Assembly: GCA_947650285.1 (NCBI GenBank)
Contig: CANTFL010001387.1
Location: forward strand, 248,001-312,000
Length of the DNA stretch: 64,000 nt
Source: Hyaloperonospora brassicae
Taxonomy: Eukaryota; Oomycota; Peronosporomycetes; Peronosporales; Peronosporaceae
Direction: 5' to 3'
Shown here: piece after piece, positions 24,401-35,519 of the stretch
How positions within the stretch are numbered: position 1 is the first letter of the stretch
Layout of the letters: every line of letters begins with the position of its first letter
Notes under the pieces: model-generated
Told to the model about the DNA's origin: nothing
Databases searched by the model: none
The model's input: the letters and a program-made list of their open reading frames with translations, nothing else
Translations under genes and position numbers: made by a program

Positions 24401-24534
24401 CGATCGGTTTGAACACTGGTATTCTGGAAGGTACCGTGAAGCGGTTAGCTGTCAGAGAGCACAGTGAGGAGGAAGAGGAGCACATTGATTCGAGTTTTAT
24501 TTGTTTCATCGAAGAGGTCATAGAAGAGCTTTAG
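21496..24534 (+). CDS. FHA-domain protein, C-terminus uncharacterised
   Basis: The FHA domain binds phosphothreonine peptides and lies near the N-terminus, split by introns: LFGRDQESCDHVLGNPSVSRKHAAVI, DLMSRHGTYV and DGDVIRFG. Confirmed junctions are 21690/21824, 21902/22003, 22283/22360, 22419/22496 and 23285/23351. Splice sites between 23498 and 23580 are unresolved. A Ser-rich acidic linker occupies about 22680-23230. The C-terminal part (from about 23570) has hydrophobic segments such as FLVDISIMPGLADM and ends in an acidic EEEEEH run; I recognise no domain there. I start at the ATG at 21496. An upstream segment beginning at the ATG at 21216 has an in-frame TAA after 13 codons, so the true N-terminus may differ or carry a frameshift. 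It ends 92 bp from the convergent tyrosinase. Confidence 0.6.
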
Positions 24535-24626
24535 TGTGTGTCGTCATCAAGTTAATTCACCGCGTATAAGTGAAGGTCGCTCTGGTATTACATCTTCTTC
24601 GCATGGTTGTCGTAACAGGGTACACA

Positions 24627-26351
24627 TCACGAAGTTCCGCGATCACACTTCATGTGACGGAAAAAGATGGAGCGCCAGTTAGGCGTCCGAATGTGATCAC
24701 GACCACTCTTGATGTCGGCGAGAATGGTGGTGCACGGCGACGAGCCGCTCGCATGGAAGCTGTGACGGAAGTTGTCACTAAAGTCGTGCACACCGTCACG
24801 GCACTCATCGTAAAACACGCAAGTCATCTTTTCGACATCTCGGATCGCCTCAAGTGAGTCTTGCGAAGCCTCCGTCATCACAGTCTCAATCGACGAACGG
24901 TTTGATGCTGCAGCTAGCGCCTCGCTGTACCAGTTGTCCACCGTCTTGTTGCTGGGAACAATAACTGCTTCGACAAACTTTGGCTTGTCCTCTGTGGCGT
25001 TGGCAGAACTTGCCAGGTTACGGAATGGCGAGCGAGCGACATTCGGTGCGGCATCCGCACCGGGGCACGAAGTAAACATTTCGGCAAGCAGCCCCGTCAT
25101 CTCGTAATTGTAGCTGAAAACACCAATGTCGCGAATGTCCGAGAAACTCAGGTACTCCGACGGGAGAGAGGAGAAAAACGGGGCCAGCATGTTGTTCCGC
25201 GAGAACACTGACATTGGGTTCACTCCTTCTTCGCCCGTCCGTAGCAAGGCACTTGATTGCGGAGACAAAATGTTTTGATCCCTCGCGTTCACCGGAAGTG
25301 GCTGACGTCGCGGACATTCGGTAAACACCCGAGGGTCTCTTAGCTTCTGCTCCAGCGGAATCGAAACTGTGTTGCCAACTACGCACTTGTAGTAGATTGA
25401 ATGAAGCAGGTCGATCGTCGAATGGTGCGAGAAAAAAATCGGATCGGCTGGGGCTTCCAAAACGCCCATCGCTCCTGAGAGAGCGCTGTGGATAGTATCT
25501 GTACAAAAGCAAAAGGACACACACGCACATGACGTTAGCCACGTTTGACAGAGCACCATTCCGTTCAGCTTTTTCGGTCACGTACTATGAATGCCCAGCT
25601 CCAAATTGGCCACGACACCAGCAATGGTTGGCGTCGCGAAAAGCTGGCGCGCAAGTGAGCTCACTGTCGTGGTTGGTGGGAAGGGAGAGCCTAGCCAGTC
25701 GCCTCGGGGTACACAGTGTGCGCAATCCTCGCTGCTGAGGTGCGTCGCTTCGCAAAAGTGATTCAAAGGCGGCGTCACGACGCACGTGCCACTGATAGGG
25801 GATCCGTTGATGTTGATCGACCCATCGGTGCCTCGGCGCGATCCGCCAAACTCGCGCAAGAGCGGCGAACACTCCTCCATGCTTCGACACGCGCCCATCA
25901 TGTAGCGCTGGTTGTCGTCCACGTAGTTCCAGTACGGCACTGTGATGCACGCAAACTCGCCACCGTAGCTCCGCAGCATGTTTTCAAAACCCAAGAGCAA
26001 CAAGCGGTGCCAGTAGACAAACATGCACGTGTTGTGCGCCTCTGCCGTCGTCATTTGCTCCGTGTGGATCTCGACAAACTTGATGTAGTAGCCGTCGTCC
26101 ATGGACTTTTCAATCGCACGCAGGTACACCTCTTTCTCAACGGGGCGCAGCATGTCCCACGACTTGCGCAGACGGGGACCACAAGTCCCGACTGCGATCT
26201 GCTCCGAAGCTTCCGTGACAGGAGCCACCCGACGACTCGAGGGGACAATAGCAGCAGTTCCAGATGATACCGAGGCATCTTGACCAGTAGAAACAGCGGA
26301 AAGCGACGCCAGCAGCACGGCGACAGCCCACCACGTCCACACACACTGCAT
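24627..26351 (-). CDS. Secreted tyrosinase-type copper oxidase
   Basis: Binuclear copper enzyme predicted to oxidise phenols outside the cell. Two exons, 26351-25586 and 25498-24627, give 545 aa; the 87-nt phase-1 intron lies inside the second copper site. A hydrophobic signal peptide (about residues 1-23) starts the protein. Copper site A has the three histidines in EIHTEQ, EAHNT and YWHRLLLLGFENML. Copper site B reads GIHNTIHSALSG across the intron, then DPIFFSHHSTIDLL. Several cysteines suit a secreted fold. The C-terminal ~200 residues resemble the usual tyrosinase tail but lack recognisable motifs. In plant-associated oomycetes such enzymes could act on phenolics or melanin-like products; that role is inference. 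Confidence 0.93.
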
Positions 26352-26750
26352 TTTCCAGGCGAAAATGCTTCAACAGTATCTCAAAATCTCTGCACAACGT
26401 GTCACGCTGGTCGATAATTCAAGTGTGAGCTCAGCCTCAAGCGGCAGATTTGCCGGACGCCGCCGGTGGCTTCTCAAGTCGCTCTCCCTTCATCTCGACG
26501 CACGTGGAGGCGGTCAACGCCGCGCTGAAGGACCTGACTCGACCTCGTCGATGCTGGACGACTCGTTTTGAGCGGGTCAGGAAGAGCCCGTGACCGACGA
26601 CAGGTTCATCGATGCAATTTGATGGTGTGGGTGCAGTGGGTCGATTTAATGTGGCGCACGTCAAATACGGTCGCATCCAGCACGACAACCGCCTGCGCCG
26701 GATGGGGTCGACCCCTCGTCGCAGATCTTTCGCTGACGACGCACAATCTG

Positions 26751-26926
26751 ATTCGCTCACTCACTCACTCACTCAGTCACTTACTCACTTACTCACTCAG
26801 TCACTTACTCACTTACTCACTCAGTCACTTACTCACTTACTCACTCAGTCACAAACAGATCGATCGATCGATCGATCGATTGATTGATTTGACTTCACAT
26901 CTGTGTGTTTGTGTGTGTGTGTGTAG
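26751..26926. repeat. Compound microsatellite upstream of the TPS gene
   Basis: ACTC-type tetranucleotide units, with interspersed CAGTC variants, run from about 26757 to 26850 in a higher-order pattern of about 32 bp. They are followed by (GATC)n/(GATT)n at about 26860-26887 and a GT run at about 26904-26925. The block ends less than 30 bp before the TPS start codon, so it lies in its promoter or 5' leader. Confidence 0.9.
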
Positions 26927-26953
26927 CCACTTGACAGACCGCTGGAGACGACA

Positions 26954-28756
26954 ATGAGGGGAAACGACACGTCCGCTGCTTTCGAGACGACGACGGCGAC
27001 CGTCGTCACCGAAGAGCAGCGGTCCTTGCGCCAAGTTCCGGCCACGGAGCTGCCCCCGTCGCTGGACCACGAGGCCGCAGCAGCAGTGCAGCGTCCCGAC
27101 ACGGCGAACGTGGACGTCAACGTGGCGCTTGGGGACGTTGCAGCGGACGAGGAAGAGGACGTGATGGAAATGAACGCTCGAGAACAAGAGCTGCTGGTGA
27201 ACATTCAAGAGCTGCAGCGCCAGTTGTCGATGGTGCAGATCCAAACGGATAAACCGCAGGAAGAGATTGTGCCACCGCTGATGGACGCACGACACCGGTT
27301 GATTATGGTGTCGAATCGACTGCCGATTTCGTTTCAACGCAATGAAGCGACGGGGGAGTGGAGCTTTACCATGAGCTCGGGCGGACTCGTGACGGCGTTG
27401 AATGGGATTCGCGACCAAGTGCCGTTTATCTGGATTGGATGGCTGGGCGAAGAGATTCCCCATGACGAACAGAGCAAAGTGCGGGAGAAGCTGGCCAAGG
27501 AGTTCAACTGCGTGCCGGTGTTTTTGTCAAAGGAAATTGCTGCGCGCTACTACAACGGCTTTAGCAATGACATTCTGTGGCCCATCTTCCACTACGTTCC
27601 ACTCCCGCTCTTCCGACCAGGGAGCGAGAAGAAGTTTGATTTTCGACAGTGGGATGCCTACAAGCTGGCCAACAAGCGGTTTGCGCAGGCTGTGAACCAA
27701 GTGTATCGGGAGGGGGACTTTGTGTGGGTACATGATTACCATTTGATGATGCTGCCGTCGCTGCTACGGTCGCGGCACCCGCTCTGTAAAGTTGGCTGGT
27801 TTCTTCACACTCCTTTTCCCACGGATGAAATGTATCGAACGCTGCCCGTGGGCGACGAGATTCTAGAAGGTCTACTTGGCGCAGACTTGCTCGGGTTTCA
27901 CACGTACGATAATGCCCGCCATTTCATTGCCGCCTGCGAACGTCTGCCAGGTGCATCGACTTCTCCAAAAGGTGTGGAGCTTAGCAACCACTTTACGGCG
28001 ATTGGCGTGTTTCCTATCGGGATTGACCCGGAACACTTTGAGGATACGTTGAACTCGGAGGCCACGCAAACACGCATTCAAGAGCTGAAAGCCAAGTTCG
28101 CGGGATGCAAAGTCATCATCGGAGTTGACCGGATGGACTACATCAAGGGCATACCGCACAAACTACTCGCAATGGAGCGATTTCTGTCGTTGTATCCAGA
28201 ACGGTGCAAGAACGTCGTGCTTATCCAGATCGGCGTGCCGTCTCGCACGGGTGTACAAGAGTACCAGCATCTCGCAGCAAGCGTGAACGAGATGGTCGGT
28301 CGTATCAATGGCAGATTTGGGACGCTGACGCATTGTCCAGTGCACTACATTCACCAGCCAGTGGCCCCCAGTGAACTGGTTGCGCTCTACAATCTCGCTG
28401 ATGCGTGCCTCGTGACGTCCATCCGTGACGGCATGAATCTCGTGAGCCACGAATACGTGATCTGTCAGTGTCAGCCGTGCGAGCCGCATCGTGAAGGGCC
28501 AGGCGTGCTCATCTTGAGCGAATTTGCGGGCAGTGCCCAGTCGTTATCAGGTGCGATCCGTGTGAATCCCTGGAATACGACGGACGTGGCAAACGCGCTC
28601 GAGTTTGCACTGGAGTTGCCGCCCATGGAACGCGAATACCGTCAGACGAACCTGCATCGCTACGTGAAGACGCACACTGCGAGTTTTTGGGGTCGGAGCT
28701 TTTTGTCCGATTTGGAGGACGTGGTGTCGCGACCGCGGGCTACGGCGAAGAATTAG
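26954..28756 (+). CDS. Trehalose-6-phosphate synthase (GT20)
   Basis: Transfers glucose from UDP-glucose to glucose-6-phosphate, the first step of trehalose synthesis in the cytosol. Single exon, 600 aa. An acidic N-terminal extension of ~110 residues with a short coiled coil precedes the catalytic domain. The domain starts at RLIMVSNRLPIS, and the motifs GGLVTALNG, WIGWLG, WVHDYHLMMLP, FLHTPFP, VDRMDYIKGIP, IQIGVPSR and SIRDGMNLVSHEY are all present. The protein ends soon after the synthase domain, with no phosphatase domain attached, so a separate phosphatase would be needed. Its 5' flank is a compound microsatellite. Confidence 0.96.
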   Translation: MRGNDTSAAFETTTATVVTEEQRSLRQVPATELPPSLDHEAAAAVQRPDTANVDVNVALGDVAADEEEDVMEMNAREQELLVNIQELQRQLSMVQIQTDKPQEEIVPPLMDARHRLIMVSNRLPISFQRNEATGEWSFTMSSGGLVTALNGIRDQVPFIWIGWLGEEIPHDEQSKVREKLAKEFNCVPVFLSKEIAARYYNGFSNDILWPIFHYVPLPLFRPGSEKKFDFRQWDAYKLANKRFAQAVNQVYREGDFVWVHDYHLMMLPSLLRSRHPLCKVGWFLHTPFPTDEMYRTLPVGDEILEGLLGADLLGFHTYDNARHFIAACERLPGASTSPKGVELSNHFTAIGVFPIGIDPEHFEDTLNSEATQTRIQELKAKFAGCKVIIGVDRMDYIKGIPHKLLAMERFLSLYPERCKNVVLIQIGVPSRTGVQEYQHLAASVNEMVGRINGRFGTLTHCPVHYIHQPVAPSELVALYNLADACLVTSIRDGMNLVSHEYVICQCQPCEPHREGPGVLILSEFAGSAQSLSGAIRVNPWNTTDVANALEFALELPPMEREYRQTNLHRYVKTHTASFWGRSFLSDLEDVVSRPRATAKN

Positions 28757-29093
28757 TGCGTGTGCCCATTTCTAACCACTGAGACCCTTTTTCGTAGCCC
28801 ATTTCTACCTACAATCGACATTGTCTTGAATCGGTCCGAGAGTAGAAAGTGTTTACTCTGAGGTGGAGCCATGAGAGCTACTAACTCTGTCTGTCATCAA
28901 GCAGGACTCGTTTGCCGCTCCATCGACCACCCGTTGGCTGAAACTCGCTGCGAAATACTGCCAATCGTATTGGTTCATTTCATCCGTACCAGCCAATGAG
29001 ATGCAGCGCTGGCCTGGCTGGCCAGCAATCACTGACAGCCCGGCGCCGTACCCCCCCACGGACAGTTGGCAAACATCGGCAGTCAGGGCGAAC

Positions 29094-30790
29094 ATGGTGA
29101 GTGAACGGCCAGGCGTGACGTGTGCATACCTGCGGCTACAGACTCTTGTTGACCGTGCACTTTGCACGACGAGTTCGATGGGGTCTCTGTGGATACACTG
29201 TACTAATTGGTTTTCTCTTTTCCAACGCATGCCATTCAGGGAGCCAACACCTTTGTGCTGTTCGAGTCGGCTTCTGGCTATGCACTCTTTGAAGTCGTCG
29301 AAAGCGAAGAGATTGGCGGTCTCGTGGCCGAGGTGCAGGCTGCGATCGCAGACGTGTCTTCGTTTGGACGCATTGTGAAGCTCAAAGCGTTTCAGCCCTT
29401 TACGTCGGCCGAGAATGCGCTCGAGAACATCAACAACATCTCGGAAGGACTGCTCGGCGACGATCTCAAGAACTTTCTCGAGATTAATCTCCCCAAGGTC
29501 AAGAGCGGCAAGAAGGGCAAATTTGCCCTCGGCGTGCAGGACAAGGGACTCGCGCAGGCCATCTCGGATGAGCTGCACGCGCCATGCAACACGAGCGAGA
29601 CGACGCTCGAGATTGTTCGCGGCGTGCGCATGCACTTTAGCACGTTTGTCAAGGAGCTGGCCCAAGGCAACCTTGCCAAGGCGCAGCTCGGTCTCGGTCA
29701 CTCGTACTCGCGCGCCAAGGTCAAATTCAATGTGAACCGTGCCGACAACATGATTATCCAGGCGATTGCTCTGCTCGACCAAATGGACAAGGACATTAAC
29801 ACGTTTGCGATGCGTGTGCGTGAGTGGTACTCGTGGCACTTTCCGGAGCTGGTCAAGATTGTCAACGACAACTACGTGTATGCGCGCTGTGCTTCGTTTA
29901 TCAAGAATCGCAACACGCTGAGTGAAGACTCGCTCGAGGAGCTGGCGCGGATTGTTCTCGACGAAGACAAGGCCCAGCAGATCTTGCATGCCGCTCGCTC
30001 TTCAATGGGCATGGACATGTCGGAAATCGACATGATTAATGTCGACAACTTTACCACTCGTCTCATTAAGCTAGCCGAATACCGTCGCCAGCTGCACGAG
30101 TACTTGGTTTCTAAGATGGCATCGGTTGCCCCGAACCTTGCTTCGCTTATTGGCGAGTCCGTTGGCGCTCGTCTCATCTCGCATGCTGGTTCGCTGACCA
30201 ACTTGGCCAAATGTCCAGCCTCCACTGTGCAGATTTTGGGTGCAGAGAAGGCTCTGTTTCGTGCATTGAAGACCCGCGGCAATACTCCCAAGTATGGCTT
30301 GCTGTTTCACTCGACCTTTATTGGTCGTGCCGCTTCCAAGAACAAGGGCCGCATCTCACGTTACCTGGCGAACAAGTGCGCTATCGCCTCGCGCATCGAT
30401 TCGTTTATTGACGAGCCCACTACAAAGTATGGTGAAAAAATGCGTGAGCAGGTTGAAGAACGCCTTGCGTTCTACGAGAGTGGTGCTGCTCCTCGTAAGA
30501 ATGCCGACGTGATGCAGGAGGTGTCGGAAGAGCTCCAGCTGGCAGCCGCAAGCGGAGGCAAGAAGCAAAAGAAGGACAAGAAGTCGAAGAAGCGTCCTGC
30601 CGTCGAGGAGGATGTCGAAGTGGAGCAGGGCAAGGACGACACAGTCGGAGAAAAGCCAAAGAAGGCCAAGAAAGACAAGAAGCTCAAGAGTGTGGACGAG
30701 GAGGTGGCGGCTGTGGCGGCTCCTGCTGCTGATGCTGACAAGAAGAAGAAGAAGAAAAAGCACAAGAAGAAGGCCAAGACTGCGGAGTAG
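29094..30790 (+). CDS. NOP56: Nucleolar protein Nop56
   Basis: Core protein of box C/D snoRNPs, which guide rRNA 2'-O-methylation in the nucleolus. Exon 1 consists of only the ATG (29094-29096), followed directly by a GTGAGT donor. Exon 2 begins at 29240 with [20 protein letters not shown], giving 517 aa. The NOP5 N-terminal domain, a coiled coil and the NOP domain ([43 protein letters not shown]) follow in order. The C-terminus is a KKxK-rich tail typical of Nop56/Nop58. [15 protein letters not shown] favours Nop56 over Nop58. The in-frame ORF upstream of exon 2 is intron. Confidence 0.95.
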
Positions 30791-33016
30791 AGTGCCGCTC
30801 AGCGGCGCTTGTAGTGGGTAGTCGTACACTTATTCTTTTTAGGTCCTTTGAATTGCGTGAGCGTTTTTCCTGCTGCCTCTATAAGTATGTTGTAGATTTC
30901 GATGACACTGGCAATGCGCTTGGAATTCAATCTATTTGCAATACCATTTTCAACGTATCTTGTCGAGTAGGCCCAAGGAATCCTATGAACGACTACGGAA
31001 GTCGGGTTCACAGCAATGTGTCGTAGCGCTTCCGATACGGACCCGCAATTGCTGCGTCCGAAATCATTTACACGTTCATTAGTTGGAAACGCTCGGGCTT
31101 CCAACGGTAGTAAGCAATGTCGATACTGAAGCCAGTCTGCCACTATTGTCTGAGCCGGATGGTGTCCAACTGCCGGAAAAGCCCTAGTGCTCTGCTTCGT
31201 GTGAGCGCTGCTGTAAAAGGACTCTCATGTCGTGCGATTTCCCAAAGCATGAAAGGCTATAGTTTGACGGTACGTTAACGCCGGATCCACGCGTGGGGGC
31301 ACAGTGTTCACGCGAATGTCTCAGTGTGCATACGACCTAAACTTTGAGAGAGCCGTTGAGCTTTGTACACGCCATCAAGCGAATGTTCGTTTCTTAGGTC
31401 AGCGTAGTGGGGTCTCTAACTAAGCTTTGGAATCGAAGTCTCACCGAGTCGTGAACGTGTGGCAGCTCAATCAGGTCATGCCCTTCTTCATGAAACCAGG
31501 AAAGACATGGCGTGCGATCCAACGCGAAGGCCGTAGTCGAGCTGCTCGGACTGACTTTACACGACAAACACATTCGTAAAGTCAAGACAGCGCAGGTCTC
31601 ATGGACGAGATAAGGTCTAGCTTCAATGACAACATCTATGGCTGTGCAGTCACCTTGTCACTACGAGCCACTCCCGCATGCACGCGTCGTATCTAATTCG
31701 TCGATGGGACAGAGAGAGAGAGAGAGGAAGCGTTTGTCGGATTGGCGCTGTCATTGTTTGCAAGATGTCTGTACTTTCCGAGGCCACGTTTGCGACGCCG
31801 GTCTGTTTGCCCTCAACCACCAACCAATTCCGCTATATGCATGAGGGTTGTGATGCAAACCGACCGGAGCGCTCATCGTCTTTGATCCAATCCATTTTTG
31901 CACGCACTTGTATCGTTCCAAGCCATCGGTGTAGCCGTTTGGTGACTGTTGCTGACAGTTGTGGTGGTGCGCTGGCCAGACTATGTTTCGCATGGTCCGA
32001 CATGAAGGTGGAGTTTGCATGTTGGTCGATTATATGCTGATACCAAAGCCCGTGTGCAGCCCCGCGTACATTGCGTGCCCGTGCCATATGAATGCAAGTC
32101 TCCTTTTGGTCCACGTGTATCTAAGTTTCTGCAACCGGGAGTGCTCCTTGCTGCCAACAAGCACGAGGGCTACACAAACCCTTTCCTAGCTCCACGTCGC
32201 TCGTTGAAATCAGTGCGGTTTATGCTGTGGAGCACATGTTCGTCCGAGATCGTGCCCGGGCTGCTCCAGAGTAAGCCATAGCTACACTTGGATGACCCAT
32301 TGGCAGCACCTGCTTGTTTTCTTTTCGTTCTTGTCAAAGCACTGCAACATCTAAAGCTGCGTTACTGTATAGCATTTCTTGGAAAATCATTACTGGCGGC
32401 GTTTTCTTTGTCGCGCCAAGTTGCCATCACATGCCGTTTTCTTCTTGTCGGAAGCCAACTGCGTGGAAAGCAGACCCGGTGTCTCCTCGGCAAAGTCTCC
32501 GCAAACCGGCGCCAGTTATGCTATGTACCACAAGTAGGAATGTCGTAAAGCTGTAGATGCCTTGGAGCCAGCATGTATGTGTCTACCTACCTACCTGTCA
32601 TGAATTGCCGACTATAGCCAAGACTACGCTCACATCAAATGATTGCAAACTGAATCGATACAATCAAATTGACAACAGTGCGTGTTACCACCGTATGTAG
32701 CCAATCGCTTCGGGTGGCTAGAGCTGGAGCAGCTGGAAGCAGCGGCTCGTCGTACGTGTACTCTTATTATTGTTCGTGAATCTCTCGTCGTCGTGGCTTC
32801 CAGTCAAAAGACACCTGCATTAGTGCACAACCAATCTTTACACATTGGCTCTACCCAGGGAATTGAGTTGCAAAACAGTAGCAAACAAGACATTCAACAG
32901 AGCAGGTGAGATAATCGACAAAGCACGCCCATGACGTGGACTACAGTTTGAGTGCCGCAAAACTCGCTATATTAAGGTTCGACTTACACGCTGTGAGCTT
33001 GCGCATCACGAGAGCT
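30791..33016. other. 2.2 kb without a supportable gene
   Basis: ORFs are short and overlap on both strands. There is an (AG)n run near 31711-31725. A plus-strand stretch around 31980-32280 has coding-like composition in alternating frames but no identifiable domain. I see no promoter or RNA gene I could defend. Confidence 0.4.
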
Positions 33017-35106
33017 CTAGATCGTGCTGAGACCTTTAAGCTTCTGTTGAATAAACTGCGTATACTCGTTCGCAACAATGTGTGCGATTTCGCGATCATC
33101 TGGCGTTCTACCTACGGAGATAGCCTGTCGTCGAACATCGCCGGGATCGACTTTGTTGATGAACCAATAAGCGAACTGCCCTTTCTCAATCTCCGCCGCA
33201 TACTGTCGGTTGAACTCAGACTCGTCGTCCCTATACTTGTACATAGTACGTTGAGTGGCGACATTGCCGTTGTATGTCAGGTGTCGCGAATAGTCTTCAA
33301 TATTCTTCTTCAGATCTCTTTTGAGCTCATCGCACACACGCTTGTGACCGTCGTCTCCAAAAGGCACGAAAACAGGAGGCATGTCGCCTCCCGCAGCAAG
33401 AGGAAGGTGACGCCCACGAATTTTTACCAGCTGCTTGTCAATAAACATTCTGTACTTGAGCATGACATTCTCTGCATCCTCATTATTTTTTGCTGACGAA
33501 GACACACTCAATGCGTGTAGTCGAGCACGTTGAGGATCAATTCTCATGATGAACCAATGGGCGAACTGCCCTCCCTCCATCCCCGAGTACAGTGTTGCGC
33601 CATCCCGAGTAACCTCGAAACCCTGAATCGCTTGTTGAGTAGCGACGTTGCCCAGCAAGCTCAGACGGTTCTTGTACATGAAGATATCATCGTGCAGTCC
33701 ACGTTCAAGCTCACTACACAAAATCTTGTGATCGCCAGCATCGAAAGACGCAGAACCTAGACGCACTTCAAACTTTTCGCTGTCCGTAGGAAGAGGAAGG
33801 TGAAGTCCACGACAATATTTGAGCGTCCGAATAACAAACTTCTCGTAGTCGTCCATAACTACCGGTGCAATATCGCGATGTTCAACCAACTCATCGGCGT
33901 CCTGAGCTTTCCTTGAAGCAGGCACAGGAGCGGCTTTATCCATCATGAACCAAGACGCAAACTGTCCGTTCTCGAGCACCAGCCTTTCATCTCGTTTATC
34001 CTCACTGGCCTTGCGAGCGTGAATTATCCGTTGAAGTTCTTCTTCACCATGCTCATTTAGTGTCATCTTATATAAATCAATCTCTTGGCGCAGCCTTTCT
34101 TTAAGCTTCTCGCACGCAATCTTGTAATCGCCTTCTCCAAACAATGCAGCAGGTGAGGACTTCCGAAGCACCTCGGTGATCGCATGATCATACTGAGTTA
34201 TCTCATTGTCGTTGTTCAGCTTCGCGTACATGAGCTCCAGATCGATCCCCATAGCGTCCTCTGCGACTTCGAAGTGTACTACCGGTTTAGCCCCTCTTAA
34301 ATCTTGTTCTCGAGCACGTTCAGAATTAAGTTTGTTCGTGGACGAAGAAACAGACTGCGGATGCTCGAGCAGCTGCGAGCTTGTCGCGTCGATGGAATCT
34401 TTCTTCGTTTGTTGGATGGTTGGTCGAGTCAACGAGTTGTCATGTTTCCATGGGAATTTGTCGTTTTCCTTGGAAGTCAACCCCTGCGTCTTGTCGAGCC
34501 AAACAATCGGTAGCACAAACCGTTTGAGGATTGGCGAAAGCTACGGGCGTGTGCTGGACACCTTCTGCTTCTCGTCACCTCGTGCACCCCATCGCTCGAC
34601 ATCGTTCTTTCGTTGAAGTGCCTCAGTGTGAGCTGGGCGCCATGCTCGGCTTTGACTGTCACGTAGCCGCAGAGTGCCCACGTTGTGCACAAGCTTATGT
34701 TTCCCCCCTTGAACCGAGGGTCGACTGGCCCTTCATGTTGCACGTTAATACCGCCAGAAGGTTTGGCTAATGGGGCCATGTGCGGCTCGCGAATCAGCGA
34801 TTCGAGTTCGTACCCCAGCTTGCGAAACGCGGTCCTGCTTGACCCAGACGATCGAGTGAGAGCGGCTTCAACGACGGGAACATAAGACTTGAGTCTGTCG
34901 ACCTTGTCAGCACCGAAAAAGGGGGCCCGCTCTTCCAGCTCTTGCTCGACGAGGAAAGGAGCCCGTGGATCTGTCTTGACGGTCTTGAAACCATTCACAT
35001 GAGCGACAGGACGGAGGCCATCGCGGTCTCCAAGGGCCGAGGCCAGGCCAGCAATGATCAGCGGCACGACACACGCGGACAGCTCGACAATGGAGGAAAA
35101 CTGCAT
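33017..35106 (-). pseudogene. Secreted effector-like repeat protein, apparently frameshifted
   Basis: The 5' part starts at the ATG at 35106 with a hydrophobic signal peptide of about 25 residues. An ELEER (EER-type) motif follows about 35 residues after the likely cleavage site, as in oomycete RXLR-EER effectors; no canonical RXLR precedes it. This frame closes at 34477. The 3' part (to 33017, about 500 codons) is in another frame. It contains three diverged tandem units of roughly 120-130 residues, each ending in GQFA(S/H/Y)WF, plus the start of a fourth cut off by the stop. Two units share GNVATQ(Q/R). Frames change near a run of six C at 34703-34708, and an in-frame TAG lies near 34546, so I read it as a broken gene; an unusual intron is the alternative. 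I recognise no Pfam-type domain. Confidence 0.5.
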
Positions 35107-35269
35107 GCCTGAACTTGCAGATGGCGTGGCCAAGGCACTGGGCTGAAGTGCGCACAACGGCAGGCGAACGAACCACTTGAGAAGTCCAGCGACAATGAAC
35201 CAGTGCTCGGCGTGGCGAATGTAGGAATGAGTGGCCATTGTGCGACAATGGCCGCGTCCGTACTATGTA

Positions 35270-35440
35270 GTGTACGTATCATCATACCCTGATCGAAAGA
35301 CTGTAACCAGCTGCATTGGATGTCCAAGGACACACGGTGACCCGCTGAATGTCCACATCCACGACCTCCTCCACCCATACGGGAGTAGAGCCCAAACCAC
35401 GACCTATGTCAATGATAACGGTCCACTTATCGATGACTCC
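35270..35440 (+). repeat. Dispersed repeat R1, copy 2
   Basis: Diverged copy of 16615-16760 in the same orientation. It abuts the downstream edge of the inverted synthase duplication (which begins at 35520). Confidence 0.55.
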
Positions 35441-35519
35441 GCCAACTGGTCTGGACGTCGTCTGCTTTTTTATCTGATGCAGAGCACGCTTTTATGCAAA
35501 TGCGACAAAGACGAGCTAC

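Noticed and set aside
28853..29989. 378-codon minus-strand ORF opposite Nop56
   Set aside because: It lies antisense to a clearly conserved gene and has no domain; it is a shadow of biased codon use in Nop56.
31860..32290. Possible decayed enzyme gene on the plus strand
   Set aside because: Coding-like segments appear only by switching frames, and I could not name any family.
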